Shown here in pieces: positions 27,030 through 36,302 of a stretch of 64,000 nucleotides of DNA (position 1 is its first letter; the number at the start of each line of letters is the position of its first letter). Below the pieces are notes generated by a model. The model saw nothing but the letters and a program-made list of their open reading frames with translations. It did not search any database and was not told the origin of the DNA. The stretch comes from Legionella quinlivanii (GTDB lineage: Bacteria > Pseudomonadota > Gammaproteobacteria > Legionellales > Legionellaceae): NCBI RefSeq assembly GCF_900461555.1, contig NZ_UGOX01000001.1, positions 757,501-821,500 on the forward strand. Direction: 5' to 3'. A program made the translations under genes and the position numbers.

Positions 27030-27052
27030 AAGGCCAGGTATTAACTGGCCTT
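27030..27052. terminator. Bidirectional terminator hairpin
   Basis: AAGGCCAG (27030-27037) pairs with CTGGCCTT (27045-27052) around a 7-nt loop. It separates the peptide gene from the convergent ABC transporter gene, whose stop codon is in the loop. On the minus strand the stem is followed by ATTATTTC, on the plus strand by only a short T tract. Confidence 0.6.
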
Positions 27053-29164
27053 TAACACCCTGAATTTGTTAAATGCCTGAGTGTTGCATAATTCCTCAAA
27101 CCTTCCCGCATTATGCAGTTTTCCTTTCTCAAGAATATAAATTGTATTGGCTCCGCTTAAAAACTCGGGGCGATGAGTAATTACCAAACGGCTTATGCTC
27201 AGAGATTCAACACAGTTTTTGAGCAGGCTTAATGTTTGATCATCCATGCCGCTCATTGCCTCATCCAAAATCAAAATCCTTGGTTTTTTGGCCAGAGCGC
27301 GGGCAATTAAAATACGCTGCCGCTGTCCCAGGGATACAGCACCGCTGCGATCAGTAATTACGGTTCGCATCCCCATTGGCATTTTTTCGATATCACTCGC
27401 AATATTTGCCAGCCGAGCTGCTTGCCAGGCATCTTCTTCTGTCAGGCATGAATTAATGCCGATAATATTGCTCAGAATACTGCCAGGCATTAAGGCGCTG
27501 GTTTGCAAAATCACACCAAGCTGGCTGCGTAAATGCTGTAAATTCAAACGGCATAATTCCATATCATCAAATAAAACTTGCCCTTTCTGAGGTTTTTCAA
27601 ATCCGAGCAGCAAACGCAGCAGGGTTGATTTGCCAACACCTGATTTTCCCAGAATACCGACGTATTCGCCTTGCTCCATTTTAAAGGACAAATCATTGCA
27701 TATAGCATCCTCGTTTTTACTGTATTTAAATTGAATATCGCGTAATTCCAGAGAGCCTTTAAGATTAAGCTTGGAATTTTCTTTTCGATAATTCTCAGTT
27801 TCAGCCTGAAAGACTGGCTTGGTTCGTTCAAAAACAGGAATGATTCGCACCATTTGATTGATGCTATTCCAGAGGCCGATGAAGGCAATGAATAGTTGTG
27901 AGAATGCCGCGTTATATAAAATAAAAAGACCTAAATTTAATGAGCTGTCCATGTTCACCACAAAAAGATAAAGAAAAAAAGTGCTCAATAAACTGAAAAT
28001 TAGATTAATAATTTTATCAATGACAGTCAATTTACTGCTTTTAAAAAATAAGATCATTTTTTCAATGTACTTACGCAGCCAAAGATTGAGGATTAGTTCT
28101 TCGCGATGGGCACAGCGTATTTTGTTAATGCTCGTAAAAATCTGTAATAATAAAGATTGGTTTTCACCGCTGACGTGAAAATAACCACGCAGAAAACGCA
28201 GTTGTTTCAAGGTGATAAAGAAGGAAATAGCACTTGCTATCACCAGAAAAAGAATAAGCAAAAGGCTGAAAACTGGCAGTAGGTAACATAAGAGAATCAA
28301 ACTAAAAAAGAAAACCAGACTATTTGAAAGAGAGACAAGCAGGCTGAGAGTTAATTCCTGCTGGATGATATCGATGGACGAAATGCGATTGCTTAAATCA
28401 CCAATTTGAAAGCGGCTAAAAAAATGCGCCGGAAATCGCAGGACGCGATCCCAGATGGCTGCCTGTATATTACCATTGGCTTTTAATTTGATGCGAAATA
28501 AACTGATTATTTCTACGAGTTGCAAACTGGCCGTTATAAACGCATTAATTATAAAAGCAATAATCACTTGAGCTACAGCAGAGGTATCGGCAAAAGGAAC
28601 CGCTACAGAAAATAAATAGCCCGTGCCCAGCGGAATAATTAAGGCCAGGGCGGCTAACACAAGCTGCACCAGCAGCAAGCGTTTAAGATCGGAACCGCTT
28701 TGCTGATAGATATACTGAAGGACATCTTTCACCCCAATTTTGCCGCCTGCCAGGGGCTTATAAAAATAGAAGGCTTGATTTAATACCGTTGCTGCATTTT
28801 TTTTCCCAATCGCTAAAGCCTCTTGCCCCGGAATATGTAATTGATAACCCTTGCCTGTGGGTATTAGGGCACAGGCATTTCCATCCACCGTAAATGCCAG
28901 CAATGGGCCATTATCATATTTCCACCATTCCTCTGGTAATTGAATTTCACGAAAACGAAATTGTGAGAGATTAGCTATTTCAGATAATAGGTCAAGCCTG
29001 GTTTTGCTTTCATCACCAGTCTGTGTTGGCATCTTAAGTTTTATGTTGGCACTATTTGCCACGATGGTACAAGCAGCCAAAAAATCATGCTGGGCGGTTT
29101 CGGCTTCCTGGTTTCCCAAAAGCACCAGAATGTCTGAAATATCCAGTCGATTGCGATCAGTCAT
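27041..29164 (-). CDS. NHLM-type bacteriocin export ABC transporter, permease/ATPase without peptidase
   Basis: The 707-aa protein has a ~160-residue N-terminal domain lacking C39 catalytic residues (WWKYDNGPLLAFTVDGNACA resembles the second ABC protein of NHLM microcin systems). A six-helix ABC exporter membrane domain (~165-450) follows, then an ATPase with Walker A GILGKSGVGKSTLL, signature VSLGQRQRILIARAL and Walker B RILILDEAMSGMD. In NHLM cassettes this subunit accompanies a C39-containing ABC protein and an HlyD adaptor to export leader peptides. Its ATG overlaps the stop of the upstream transporter gene by 4 nt. It is the last gene of the minus-strand operon. Confidence 0.87.
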   Translation of the reverse strand: MTDRNRLDISDILVLLGNQEAETAQHDFLAACTIVANSANIKLKMPTQTGDESKTRLDLLSEIANLSQFRFREIQLPEEWWKYDNGPLLAFTVDGNACALIPTGKGYQLHIPGQEALAIGKKNAATVLNQAFYFYKPLAGGKIGVKDVLQYIYQQSGSDLKRLLLVQLVLAALALIIPLGTGYLFSVAVPFADTSAVAQVIIAFIINAFITASLQLVEIISLFRIKLKANGNIQAAIWDRVLRFPAHFFSRFQIGDLSNRISSIDIIQQELTLSLLVSLSNSLVFFFSLILLCYLLPVFSLLLILFLVIASAISFFITLKQLRFLRGYFHVSGENQSLLLQIFTSINKIRCAHREELILNLWLRKYIEKMILFFKSSKLTVIDKIINLIFSLLSTFFLYLFVVNMDSSLNLGLFILYNAAFSQLFIAFIGLWNSINQMVRIIPVFERTKPVFQAETENYRKENSKLNLKGSLELRDIQFKYSKNEDAICNDLSFKMEQGEYVGILGKSGVGKSTLLRLLLGFEKPQKGQVLFDDMELCRLNLQHLRSQLGVILQTSALMPGSILSNIIGINSCLTEEDAWQAARLANIASDIEKMPMGMRTVITDRSGAVSLGQRQRILIARALAKKPRILILDEAMSGMDDQTLSLLKNCVESLSISRLVITHRPEFLSGANTIYILEKGKLHNAGRFEELCNTQAFNKFRVLKAS

Positions 29165-31242
29165 ATGAACTCTTTATCAATAGGAATCAATGAGCCCTGT
29201 TCAAGTTTGTAAATTTGTGTACAATATTCAAGAGCACTTGGCCGATGAGTGATAACCAGGGTAGTTAAGCCTTTTTCCTGAATGTTCTTAAGAATACGTT
29301 TTTCAGTTTCCGCCTCAAGATTGGATGTTGCCTCATCCAGAATAAGAATTTTACTGTTCTGAGCCAGCGCCCTTGCAATTTCAATTCGATGCCGCTGACC
29401 ACCGCTAAAGTTAACGCCATTTTCCGAAACCGCGCAGTCCAGACCGCCTCGCTGCATAATTTCCTCATAAATACAGGCGTCATGAAGCGCTTTTTCGATG
29501 GCCAGATCACTAATCGCCGGGTTCCAGAACGAAACATTTTCTCTGATTGTTCCCGGAAAAAGGAAAACATCCTGCTCGACATAAGCGATTAATCGGGCAG
29601 AGATTTCCGGGCTTATCTGCGATAACGCAGTGCCGCCAATATGAATGCTACCGCTTGCAGGCTGATATAAGCCTGTGATCAAGCGGGCGATGGTGGATTT
29701 TCCTTCGCCAGATTTACCGAGTATCGCAATCATTTCCCCGACAGGAATAAAGAGATTCAACTCTTTTAACATGGGTTTGTTCGCAGTATAAGCAAAACAT
29801 ACCGAATCCAATCGAATGGACGCTTCCAAGCAGTGTTCGGTTGAGCTTATATTAAAGCGCGGATCCAGTTCGTGATTCTGAATGTCATCCAGACGCGCCA
29901 AATCGCCCCTGATTTTCTGTAACTCTCCCCCCAAGCCAAGCAGGGTTTGCAGTGGTGCGAAAAACTGATACCAGAGCATCTGAAAGGCGATCAGACTACC
30001 GATGGTCAGTTGCCCATTAATAATCTGCCAACTGCCCAATCCGGTAATAATCGAATAAGCGACTAACTGGGTACAGGCCGGAATAACGGTTAATATTTGA
30101 TTATAAATAGCCTGCTTTTGCTGTAATGAAATAATTTCAGCATGTGCCGACGCCCAGCGCTGAAAAAAATCATTTTCCCGGCCATTGGCTTTTAAATCCT
30201 CTATTAGACTAAGTCCCTGCATCTGCAGACCAAGCAATTTTCCATTTTTTTGTAAAAAATTACGGCTGACATCTGCGAATTGGCGGCGTACATGACGATA
30301 GACAAAAAGGCTGAAACCCATAGCGGTAAAAGCAAGCAGGGCTAGTTGCCAACTTAGAATACACATGACCACTCCATACAAAGCAATGGTTAAGAGACTA
30401 ACCAAAGAAGCCATTACTTCATTGGATAAGAGATTGGCAATTCGATCATTGGCAGAAACTCGCTCTGTGATATCGCCGGCAAAACGCTGTTGAAAAAACT
30501 GAATGGGAAGATACATAATTCGCCACAGAAAACCAATCGTACTAATCAGCGTTAATTTTAGTTTTATCAACAACAGGAAATAATTCTGCAGACTGCTTAA
30601 CAAAATGATTGATACAATCATAACCAGAAAAACGCTAAAAAAAGGCAGGATCCAGGAGTTTAATTTTTCGACCAGAATATTATCGATAAAAATCTTGGCT
30701 AATGCCGTGATCATCAGGTTAGGCACAACTAAAGCAAGACTGGCAATGAACACAAAAAACAATTCTTTATCCAGACCTTGCAGACGATTTCTTAAAGCTG
30801 AATAAAGAGAGGCCGGTCTGCCATGAGCCATGAAATCAATGTCTGGCGATAACAATAACAATACGCCGGTAAAAGCTTGGTCAAATTGTTGATAGCTGAC
30901 AGTTCTTGGCCCGCAGGCGGGATCATTAATATAAATTTTTTCTTTGGAAATTCCCTCAAGAACTACGAAATGATTAAATTCCCAGAATAAAATAACCGGG
31001 GCGTTCAGCTCCTGCAGGCTGGCTATAGAATCTACTTTAGCCGCCTGAGCAGTTAAACCATGCTGGCGGGCCGCGGCTAGCATCATACTGGCATTGCAAC
31101 CATCGCGTGATACGCCGCAGTCGACCCGCATTTTTTCCAGAGGAATATGCCGCCCATAATAGGCGAGTATAATCGCCAAAGCCGCTGCTCCGCATTCGGT
31201 GGCTTCCATTTGCAATATGGTAGGTGTTTTTGCGCGCTTCAT
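29161..31242 (-). CDS. C39 peptidase-containing ABC transporter (NHLM type)
   Basis: This ~693-aa exporter both cuts and exports double-glycine peptides. The C39 protease domain (1-130) shows Q11, catalytic C17 (ATECGAAALAIIL), H91 (EFNHFVVLEG) and D107 (INDPACGP), all needed for activity. Six membrane helices follow, then an ATPase with GKSGEGKSTIARLI, FSGGQRHRIEIARAL and ILILDEATSNLE. I chose ATG 31242, just behind the HlyD stop; an in-frame ATG at 31257 would overlap that gene. The 70-aa peptide encoded at 26802 is the obvious cargo because its leader fits a C39 site. The peptide from 21666 has no GG site. Confidence 0.92.
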   Translation of the reverse strand: MKRAKTPTILQMEATECGAAALAIILAYYGRHIPLEKMRVDCGVSRDGCNASMMLAAARQHGLTAQAAKVDSIASLQELNAPVILFWEFNHFVVLEGISKEKIYINDPACGPRTVSYQQFDQAFTGVLLLLSPDIDFMAHGRPASLYSALRNRLQGLDKELFFVFIASLALVVPNLMITALAKIFIDNILVEKLNSWILPFFSVFLVMIVSIILLSSLQNYFLLLIKLKLTLISTIGFLWRIMYLPIQFFQQRFAGDITERVSANDRIANLLSNEVMASLVSLLTIALYGVVMCILSWQLALLAFTAMGFSLFVYRHVRRQFADVSRNFLQKNGKLLGLQMQGLSLIEDLKANGRENDFFQRWASAHAEIISLQQKQAIYNQILTVIPACTQLVAYSIITGLGSWQIINGQLTIGSLIAFQMLWYQFFAPLQTLLGLGGELQKIRGDLARLDDIQNHELDPRFNISSTEHCLEASIRLDSVCFAYTANKPMLKELNLFIPVGEMIAILGKSGEGKSTIARLITGLYQPASGSIHIGGTALSQISPEISARLIAYVEQDVFLFPGTIRENVSFWNPAISDLAIEKALHDACIYEEIMQRGGLDCAVSENGVNFSGGQRHRIEIARALAQNSKILILDEATSNLEAETEKRILKNIQEKGLTTLVITHRPSALEYCTQIYKLEQGSLIPIDKEFI

Positions 31243-31243
31243 C

Positions 31244-32677
31244 CTAATCACTTCCAATTAATTGTTTTAAAGCGGGCAGAAACAATGTCACCGGTGCTTG
31301 CTTGCGAACAATGATATTAATTTCTACCATGGTTCCGGCAGTAATGATCTGAGGAGGACCTGAGGCGGAAGTCCATTGAAAACCGCTAAGCGTCTCAGGG
31401 TCTTTTTCCAATAAGATTCTGATTTCAATAGGAAGATTTTTTTCAGTGAGATGCTGCACCAGTTCAGTGTTTTTCAGAACAGCCTCCATGCTGTCTGAAT
31501 TACTGGGATAGGGTGATACATACTGCACTTTACCGAGTATACTGCCGTATTCTTCTTTTTTAATCACCGTAGGGGTAATTAGCGCCTTCATGCCAGTTGA
31601 AATTTTTTTCCCCTGATCCGCAGGAACGTAGGCAATGACCCCAAGCTGGTCTGGCGAAGGTGCGATACTCATAACGGGCATGCCATCTTTGACCATATCG
31701 CCAAGCTGCACCTGGATATTGGTCACTGTCCCTTTCGTGGGGCTGTATACATGCAGACCTGTTTCATATTGAGATTTCAATACATCGAGTTCCTGCTTTT
31801 TGTCCCTGATTTTTAAATCCAGTGCACGGATTTTTTCCTGCCATTCTTCGAGATAGGCTTTCTCGTTCATATCATTTTGTAATAACTCTTTTTTAGTCGT
31901 TTCGATATTTTTTTTGGTATCATAAAACTGCTGCCAGCTGGCAACCACTTCCTGTTTGGTTATCAGGCCTTTTTTGAACGCGGCTTTACGAATTTCCAAT
32001 AATTCCTGGGCATAAATTAAATTTTCACTCTGCTGTTTAATGACATTTTGTAAATAGTCATTCTGTTTTATAACCTGCTGGTGCCGGTTTTTGGTAGCCG
32101 CTTCCGCTTCTTTCAACAGATTCTGATATTTTTGCTCGATAAGGGAAAGAGTTTGCTGCTGGGTTGCAATTTGTTCTTTTAAAGCAGGATTATTCAGTGT
32201 CGCCAGCAGCTGGCCGCTCGTCACTGAATCTCCCAGTTTGACCAGTAAATCGCTGACATAAGCTTCACCGGCAGGGGCGGAAGCATTGTAAAGTCCTTCA
32301 TTATTAGGGAGGATGATGCCCTGGCCTTCAACCCGGGTGCTGATCGTTCCAAAAATGGACCAGAGTGCAATACCCAGCGCAAGCAGGCTCAGACTGCCTA
32401 ATAAAATCCAGGATTTGCTGCTGGTTATTACAATCGCATGATTTAATTGCTCAGGAACTGAGAGATGGGTAAGGGCTTCTTTGCGAAATAAACTCCTGGG
32501 ATCATCGGATGACACAGCTTGCAATCCTTTTCGATTGATAGACTCACAATTAACTATATCACAGATTTTGTGTAAAATTTGTTCAGGCCATTTCCTTTCA
32601 TTGCTTATGACTGTGAAATGCAATTCCAGGATCGAAAAAACTTCTTTCCAGTTTGATACATTCTCATGACTGCTCAA
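31244..32677 (-). CDS. HlyD-type membrane-fusion protein of the NHLM export cassette
   Basis: The 477-aa adaptor has a cytosolic N-terminus of ~85 residues including LFRKEALTHLSVPEQLN, which is characteristic of NHLM HlyD proteins. One membrane helix follows (WILLGSLSLLALGIALW), then the lipoyl/barrel half-motif (GEAYVSDLLVKLGDSVTSGQ), a long coiled coil (~165-310), the second lipoyl half (YSPTKGTVTNIQVQLGDMV) and a C-terminal barrel. It should bridge the two ABC proteins to an outer-membrane channel; none is encoded in the cassette. It is the first gene of the minus-strand export operon, only 42 bp from the divergent Toprim gene. Confidence 0.9.
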   Translation of the reverse strand: MSSHENVSNWKEVFSILELHFTVISNERKWPEQILHKICDIVNCESINRKGLQAVSSDDPRSLFRKEALTHLSVPEQLNHAIVITSSKSWILLGSLSLLALGIALWSIFGTISTRVEGQGIILPNNEGLYNASAPAGEAYVSDLLVKLGDSVTSGQLLATLNNPALKEQIATQQQTLSLIEQKYQNLLKEAEAATKNRHQQVIKQNDYLQNVIKQQSENLIYAQELLEIRKAAFKKGLITKQEVVASWQQFYDTKKNIETTKKELLQNDMNEKAYLEEWQEKIRALDLKIRDKKQELDVLKSQYETGLHVYSPTKGTVTNIQVQLGDMVKDGMPVMSIAPSPDQLGVIAYVPADQGKKISTGMKALITPTVIKKEEYGSILGKVQYVSPYPSNSDSMEAVLKNTELVQHLTEKNLPIEIRILLEKDPETLSGFQWTSASGPPQIITAGTMVEINIIVRKQAPVTLFLPALKQLIGSD

Positions 32678-32719
32678 AATAAGTACAATTATTTTATTGA
32701 TTGAACGAGGAGTGGTGAA

Positions 32720-35188
32720 ATGAAATCTAAGAATACTGTAAGCAATATTGATAACGAGTCAAGAGACCTTGCAAGTATCCGACTGGCCCAAAGTTTATGG
32801 AGCCGAGGAACACCAATTACAGGAACACCCGCTGAAAGCTATCTGGTATCCACCAGAAAAATTACTGCAAGTGTTGCCAGCCGCTTACAGTTTAAGTATG
32901 TGCAAGGCAAACTGGGAATTCCAAAGCTGGATCAATATGGCTTTAATGATTACCTTATTGCGCCGGTCTATAACCTGAAAGATGAGCTCATTGGCCTTCA
33001 GATTGTTCAACTCGACACCGAAGGCAACAAAGCAATGCCTGCTGATGCGGATAAAAGTTATTACTGCAAAATGTATTTGGGCCCGGCAAAACCCGCATTG
33101 CCAGGCAAGGCAGCCGTAATTAATGATGTTGAAAATCAGGATGCGGTGTTTATTGCGGAGGGGATTGAGACGGCTTCCAGTATTGCAGTAATTCCCGCTA
33201 TTCGCGAGCGATACAGAATTCTGGCCTCTCTGGGAGTAACCGAATTACCTGCGACACTGAGCTATATCAGAACGCATTACTCCAGAGATACCACTATTAT
33301 CCTACTCAAAGATCATGATAAGCCTGGTTCGTCAGCAAGCAATGATTTTCAAAAAGCTCTCGAACTATTTGAAGGGGCAGGTTATCGCGTTATAGTCAAA
33401 GAACCTGTAGTAGAAGGCCATGACTGGAATGATGTGCTGGCCCAGCATGGAAGTGTGGAACTTGAGCGGCAGTTGGCTGTTGATGTCCATGCGCTGCAAT
33501 CGCAAGGGGAGCCTATTATCCGCAACGAATTAAAAAACCTTTATGCCAGTTTATTGACCAGTGAAGCAAAAACCGACGAGCAGAATTTATTATTTAGCTT
33601 GTCTCTGGTGGTTAACCGGAAACTGGATAAAATGACTAGACTAATTCCTTCAATTGAGGAAACTGTAAAAAGACTGGCTGAATCTGGTCAGGTTTCCTTA
33701 ACAGCAGAAACTGCCCATTTTGAGAAAAATGATACCGAATTAAAATTGGCCATGAAAACGCTGGATTCAATCCGTAAGCGATTGGAGTCTGTTCTGCAAT
33801 TGCCATCCCTTCCTGAATCAGTAAAGGAATATAGAGCTCAAGCCCTAAAATTAAAAAACAGCAAACAAAAGCTGACGGCAAATAATCAAAAGGTCCTCAG
33901 AGAGGAAATAAACGCTGCGTATGATAAGGCAATGAATGATTATGTAAGCATGAGCGCAGAGCCCGGCGCAGAATTTAGGAAGATAGCTGGAGACGATCAC
34001 TATGCGTATTTCTTTAACCTGATTATTGAGAGGTCTAAAATCTTAAGTTTTTCTGAAATGCGCCGCTCGCTAAGCGTCGAAATTAAAAATCGTGAGCAAG
34101 CACAGAAAGAACTGTCTGAGAAGGCTCGGACTGAAAAAGAGCAAAAGCATAAAGACGAACTTCTTAATGCATTTATAAAGCAAAATGATCTGGTCATTGA
34201 ATTGGCTTCCTATATGAACAAGCTATTTGTTCTAATTGATTCAAGTAAACTCAGCGTGGAGCGCGAGATAGAAGATATGGACTATCGCGCTTACCAGGAT
34301 TTTTATGTCAAATTGCACGAAGAAGCTCAGGCGAGCGATGAGGATTTAGAAAGCTTGCAGCACTGGCTTAATAATCTGGGTAATTTCAAAACGCTTTCAC
34401 CCTTGAAATATGAGCCTCCTAAAGGTGAAGATGTACGTCCAGTGAAGTTTATATTTGAAGAATATGATGAGCAGGAAACGCTTGAAAATATAACGGATGC
34501 GATGATGAATCATCTGCCGGCAATCACCCCGACGCTAGCTCTGGATTCCCGCGATAAGGGTAAAGAGATTGACGATCAGGAAGCCGCGCCACAGCAGGAT
34601 GATTTGCTGACGCGCAGCATTTATGATTATGTGATTGAGTTATCCGCAATCCTGTACAAATCATTTGAGGTGAGCTCTCCAGATGGCAAGTTTACCCAGG
34701 AGTTTGACGGCTTGGTGGTCCGTGATAGACAATTAACCATCATGGAAAGAAAAGCGAATGATGGAACGGGCGTTAGTGTATTGCAGCGTAATTTTTGTCA
34801 GCAGAAAATCGGTTCGAAAGAACAATTTGTGGATAAAAACTGGCTTCCTTCAATACTGGGCCATGCACAACCGGAATCATTTATCAAAATTGATGCTCCT
34901 GAATCTAAGGACTGGTATAGCCCGGCATTTGACGATGCAATGAAAAACCGGCTAATGACCGCTGCAAAGAAAACAGTTGTTGAGGCTTTAAGGGATCTTC
35001 GCCTGGAATTTAACATGAACTTACCCAAACATTTTTCAGATGGTTATCAGGGTGTATTTTTCAGCTCCAGGCTGAACGATGTGAAAGTTCGCTTCTCAAG
35101 ACAGGGTCTGGGCAATGAAACTATCGCTCACCGTCGTATAGACGATATTAAATCGGATATGGCTACTGAAGTAATGAAGAGGGTTTAA
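32720..35188 (+). CDS. Toprim-domain (plasmid-primase-like) protein with long coiled-coil C-terminus
   Basis: This is an 822-aa chimera. Residues 20-245 match the primase/Toprim part of plasmid and phage DNA-handling proteins: W27-SRGTPITGTPAESYL, LIGLQIVQLDTEGNKA, E147 in FIAEGIETASS, the DxD pair D198/D200 in LLKDHDKPG, and HDWNDVL at the end. Residues ~260-560 are charged helices and coiled coil, and ~570-822 are not recognised. No helicase or DNA-binding zinc domain is present. GAGGAG before the ATG is a strong ribosome-binding site. Genuine primase, a relic of a mobile element, or a host-directed protein with a borrowed Toprim fold are all open. Confidence 0.72.
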   Translation: MKSKNTVSNIDNESRDLASIRLAQSLWSRGTPITGTPAESYLVSTRKITASVASRLQFKYVQGKLGIPKLDQYGFNDYLIAPVYNLKDELIGLQIVQLDTEGNKAMPADADKSYYCKMYLGPAKPALPGKAAVINDVENQDAVFIAEGIETASSIAVIPAIRERYRILASLGVTELPATLSYIRTHYSRDTTIILLKDHDKPGSSASNDFQKALELFEGAGYRVIVKEPVVEGHDWNDVLAQHGSVELERQLAVDVHALQSQGEPIIRNELKNLYASLLTSEAKTDEQNLLFSLSLVVNRKLDKMTRLIPSIEETVKRLAESGQVSLTAETAHFEKNDTELKLAMKTLDSIRKRLESVLQLPSLPESVKEYRAQALKLKNSKQKLTANNQKVLREEINAAYDKAMNDYVSMSAEPGAEFRKIAGDDHYAYFFNLIIERSKILSFSEMRRSLSVEIKNREQAQKELSEKARTEKEQKHKDELLNAFIKQNDLVIELASYMNKLFVLIDSSKLSVEREIEDMDYRAYQDFYVKLHEEAQASDEDLESLQHWLNNLGNFKTLSPLKYEPPKGEDVRPVKFIFEEYDEQETLENITDAMMNHLPAITPTLALDSRDKGKEIDDQEAAPQQDDLLTRSIYDYVIELSAILYKSFEVSSPDGKFTQEFDGLVVRDRQLTIMERKANDGTGVSVLQRNFCQQKIGSKEQFVDKNWLPSILGHAQPESFIKIDAPESKDWYSPAFDDAMKNRLMTAAKKTVVEALRDLRLEFNMNLPKHFSDGYQGVFFSSRLNDVKVRFSRQGLGNETIAHRRIDDIKSDMATEVMKRV

Positions 35189-35235
35189 TAGGTTCAGAGA
35201 GATCTGAAATTATGTGCAGATTGGGCCTTAACCAC

Positions 35236-35268
35236 TACTCCCTACGTCCCTCGGCTTGTCCGAGGGAA
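35236..35268. repeat. Palindromic repeat CCCTCGGCTTGTCCGAGGG
   Basis: A hairpin CCCTCGG-CTTGT-CCGAGGG lies in the gap before mntP and starts with the CTACGT phrase also found in the repeats at 14858 and 54151. No gene is seen in this gap. Confidence 0.5.
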
Positions 35269-35397
35269 CCAGGAATCTGATGCCAGGATTGGATCTCTGG
35301 ATCCCCTGGACAAGTGTATAGCAAAGGGAGGTAGGTAAAGTCTTAAGGCAGTTCCATTAGGCCCTTGGCCCAATATGAATTAAATAATCGGAGATCA

Positions 35398-35949
35398 ATG
35401 ATAAATATTGCTGAAGTTTTATTATTAGGTTTAATTCTAAGTATTGATTCATTTTCGGCAGCCCTCGCAATGGGCCTCAAGCCCCATCAGACCCGAGATG
35501 CTATGAATTTTGCGTCATTGTCTGCTGGCGCCGAGTTAATCGCCGCCCTCATTGGCGCAATTGCCGGTGAGCAAATTATCTTAATACTAGGACCAGTAGC
35601 TCGCTGGATTGGATTTATTATGCTCTCGGCAGTTTCCCTGCACATGTTATACGAAGGATTTATTGAGTATAAAAATAGAAATGAGGCAGTCTCTGCGGTC
35701 AAGTTTCATGGATTCTTTAAATTATTGGTCGTTGCCGTTGCAACCAGCCTCGATGCGCTTGCAGTGGGCGTCAGCGTGGGCGTCACCGGGAAAGCCTTAT
35801 GGCCTTATCTGCTTTCCATCGGCGCCTGGGCCTTCATTATGACTATAATCGGGATGGGGATTGCCAAAAAAGCACCACAGCGATTATCGGCGGTTTTCAA
35901 TGTACTTGGGGCGATTATTCTTTTTGTGATTGCGGTGGAGATGCTGTAG
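35398..35949 (+). CDS. mntP: Manganese efflux pump MntP
   Basis: This is a 183-aa inner-membrane protein with six hydrophobic segments and the duplicated MntP motif: SIDSFSAALAMG (with D17) and TSLDALAVGVSVG (aspartate near 120). These aspartates are essential in E. coli MntP. Length matches the family (188 aa). The frame is open from 35365, but GGAG before ATG 35398 and the family start MINIAEVLLLG favour the shorter form. No manganese (yybP-ykoY) riboswitch was recognised upstream. The 3' end overlaps the convergent DUF559 gene by 66 nt. Confidence 0.92.
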   Translation: MINIAEVLLLGLILSIDSFSAALAMGLKPHQTRDAMNFASLSAGAELIAALIGAIAGEQIILILGPVARWIGFIMLSAVSLHMLYEGFIEYKNRNEAVSAVKFHGFFKLLVVAVATSLDALAVGVSVGVTGKALWPYLLSIGAWAFIMTIIGMGIAKKAPQRLSAVFNVLGAIILFVIAVEML

Positions 35950-36300
35950 AGGGTTATCTGTCATCCCGGTGTGCAATGCAGATGTAATGACTTCGAGAAC
36001 AGATTGTGTTTGTTGAAACACCTCATTATTCCAGAAACGAAATACCCTAAACCCGTTTCCCCTTAGCCAATCAGTGCGCTTGATATCGTAAATCTGACTC
36101 TCCATGTGCTGGCCACCAAGTTCGACGATCAATCGCTTTTCAAAGCAAAGAAAATCGACAATGTATGCACCAATTGGGGCTTGCCTCTTGAATTTAAATT
36201 TAAGTCTGTTCGCTCGGAGATAATACCAAAGATGTCTTTCGGCATCGGTACTGTTTTTACGTAAAACGCGAGCTCGTTGTTTTAGCGTCGATTGGTCCAT
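35884..36300 (-). CDS. DUF559 (Vsr-like endonuclease fold) protein
   Basis: The 138-aa protein has the full DUF559 pattern: ARVLRKNSTDAERHLWYYLR, KFKRQAPIGAYIVDFLCFE, LIVELGGQHM, RTDWLRGNGFRVFRFWNNEV. The family shares the fold of very-short-patch-repair endonucleases; its cellular job is unknown. The last ~25 residues (HRNHKKNNRPKYIENRR) are extra and come from the 66-nt overlap with mntP. The ATG lies 3 nt from the end of a palindromic repeat (36303-36522), and the repeat sequence GGGGAGAGGG acts as its ribosome-binding site. This suggests that gene and repeat arrived or spread together. Confidence 0.85.
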   Translation of the reverse strand: MDQSTLKQRARVLRKNSTDAERHLWYYLRANRLKFKFKRQAPIGAYIVDFLCFEKRLIVELGGQHMESQIYDIKRTDWLRGNGFRVFRFWNNEVFQQTQSVLEVITSALHTGMTDNPLQHLHRNHKKNNRPKYIENRR

Positions 36301-36302
36301 TT

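Noticed and set aside
35189..35397. Manganese yybP-ykoY riboswitch before mntP
   Set aside because: The region holds a dispersed palindrome and none of the conserved riboswitch loop sequences.
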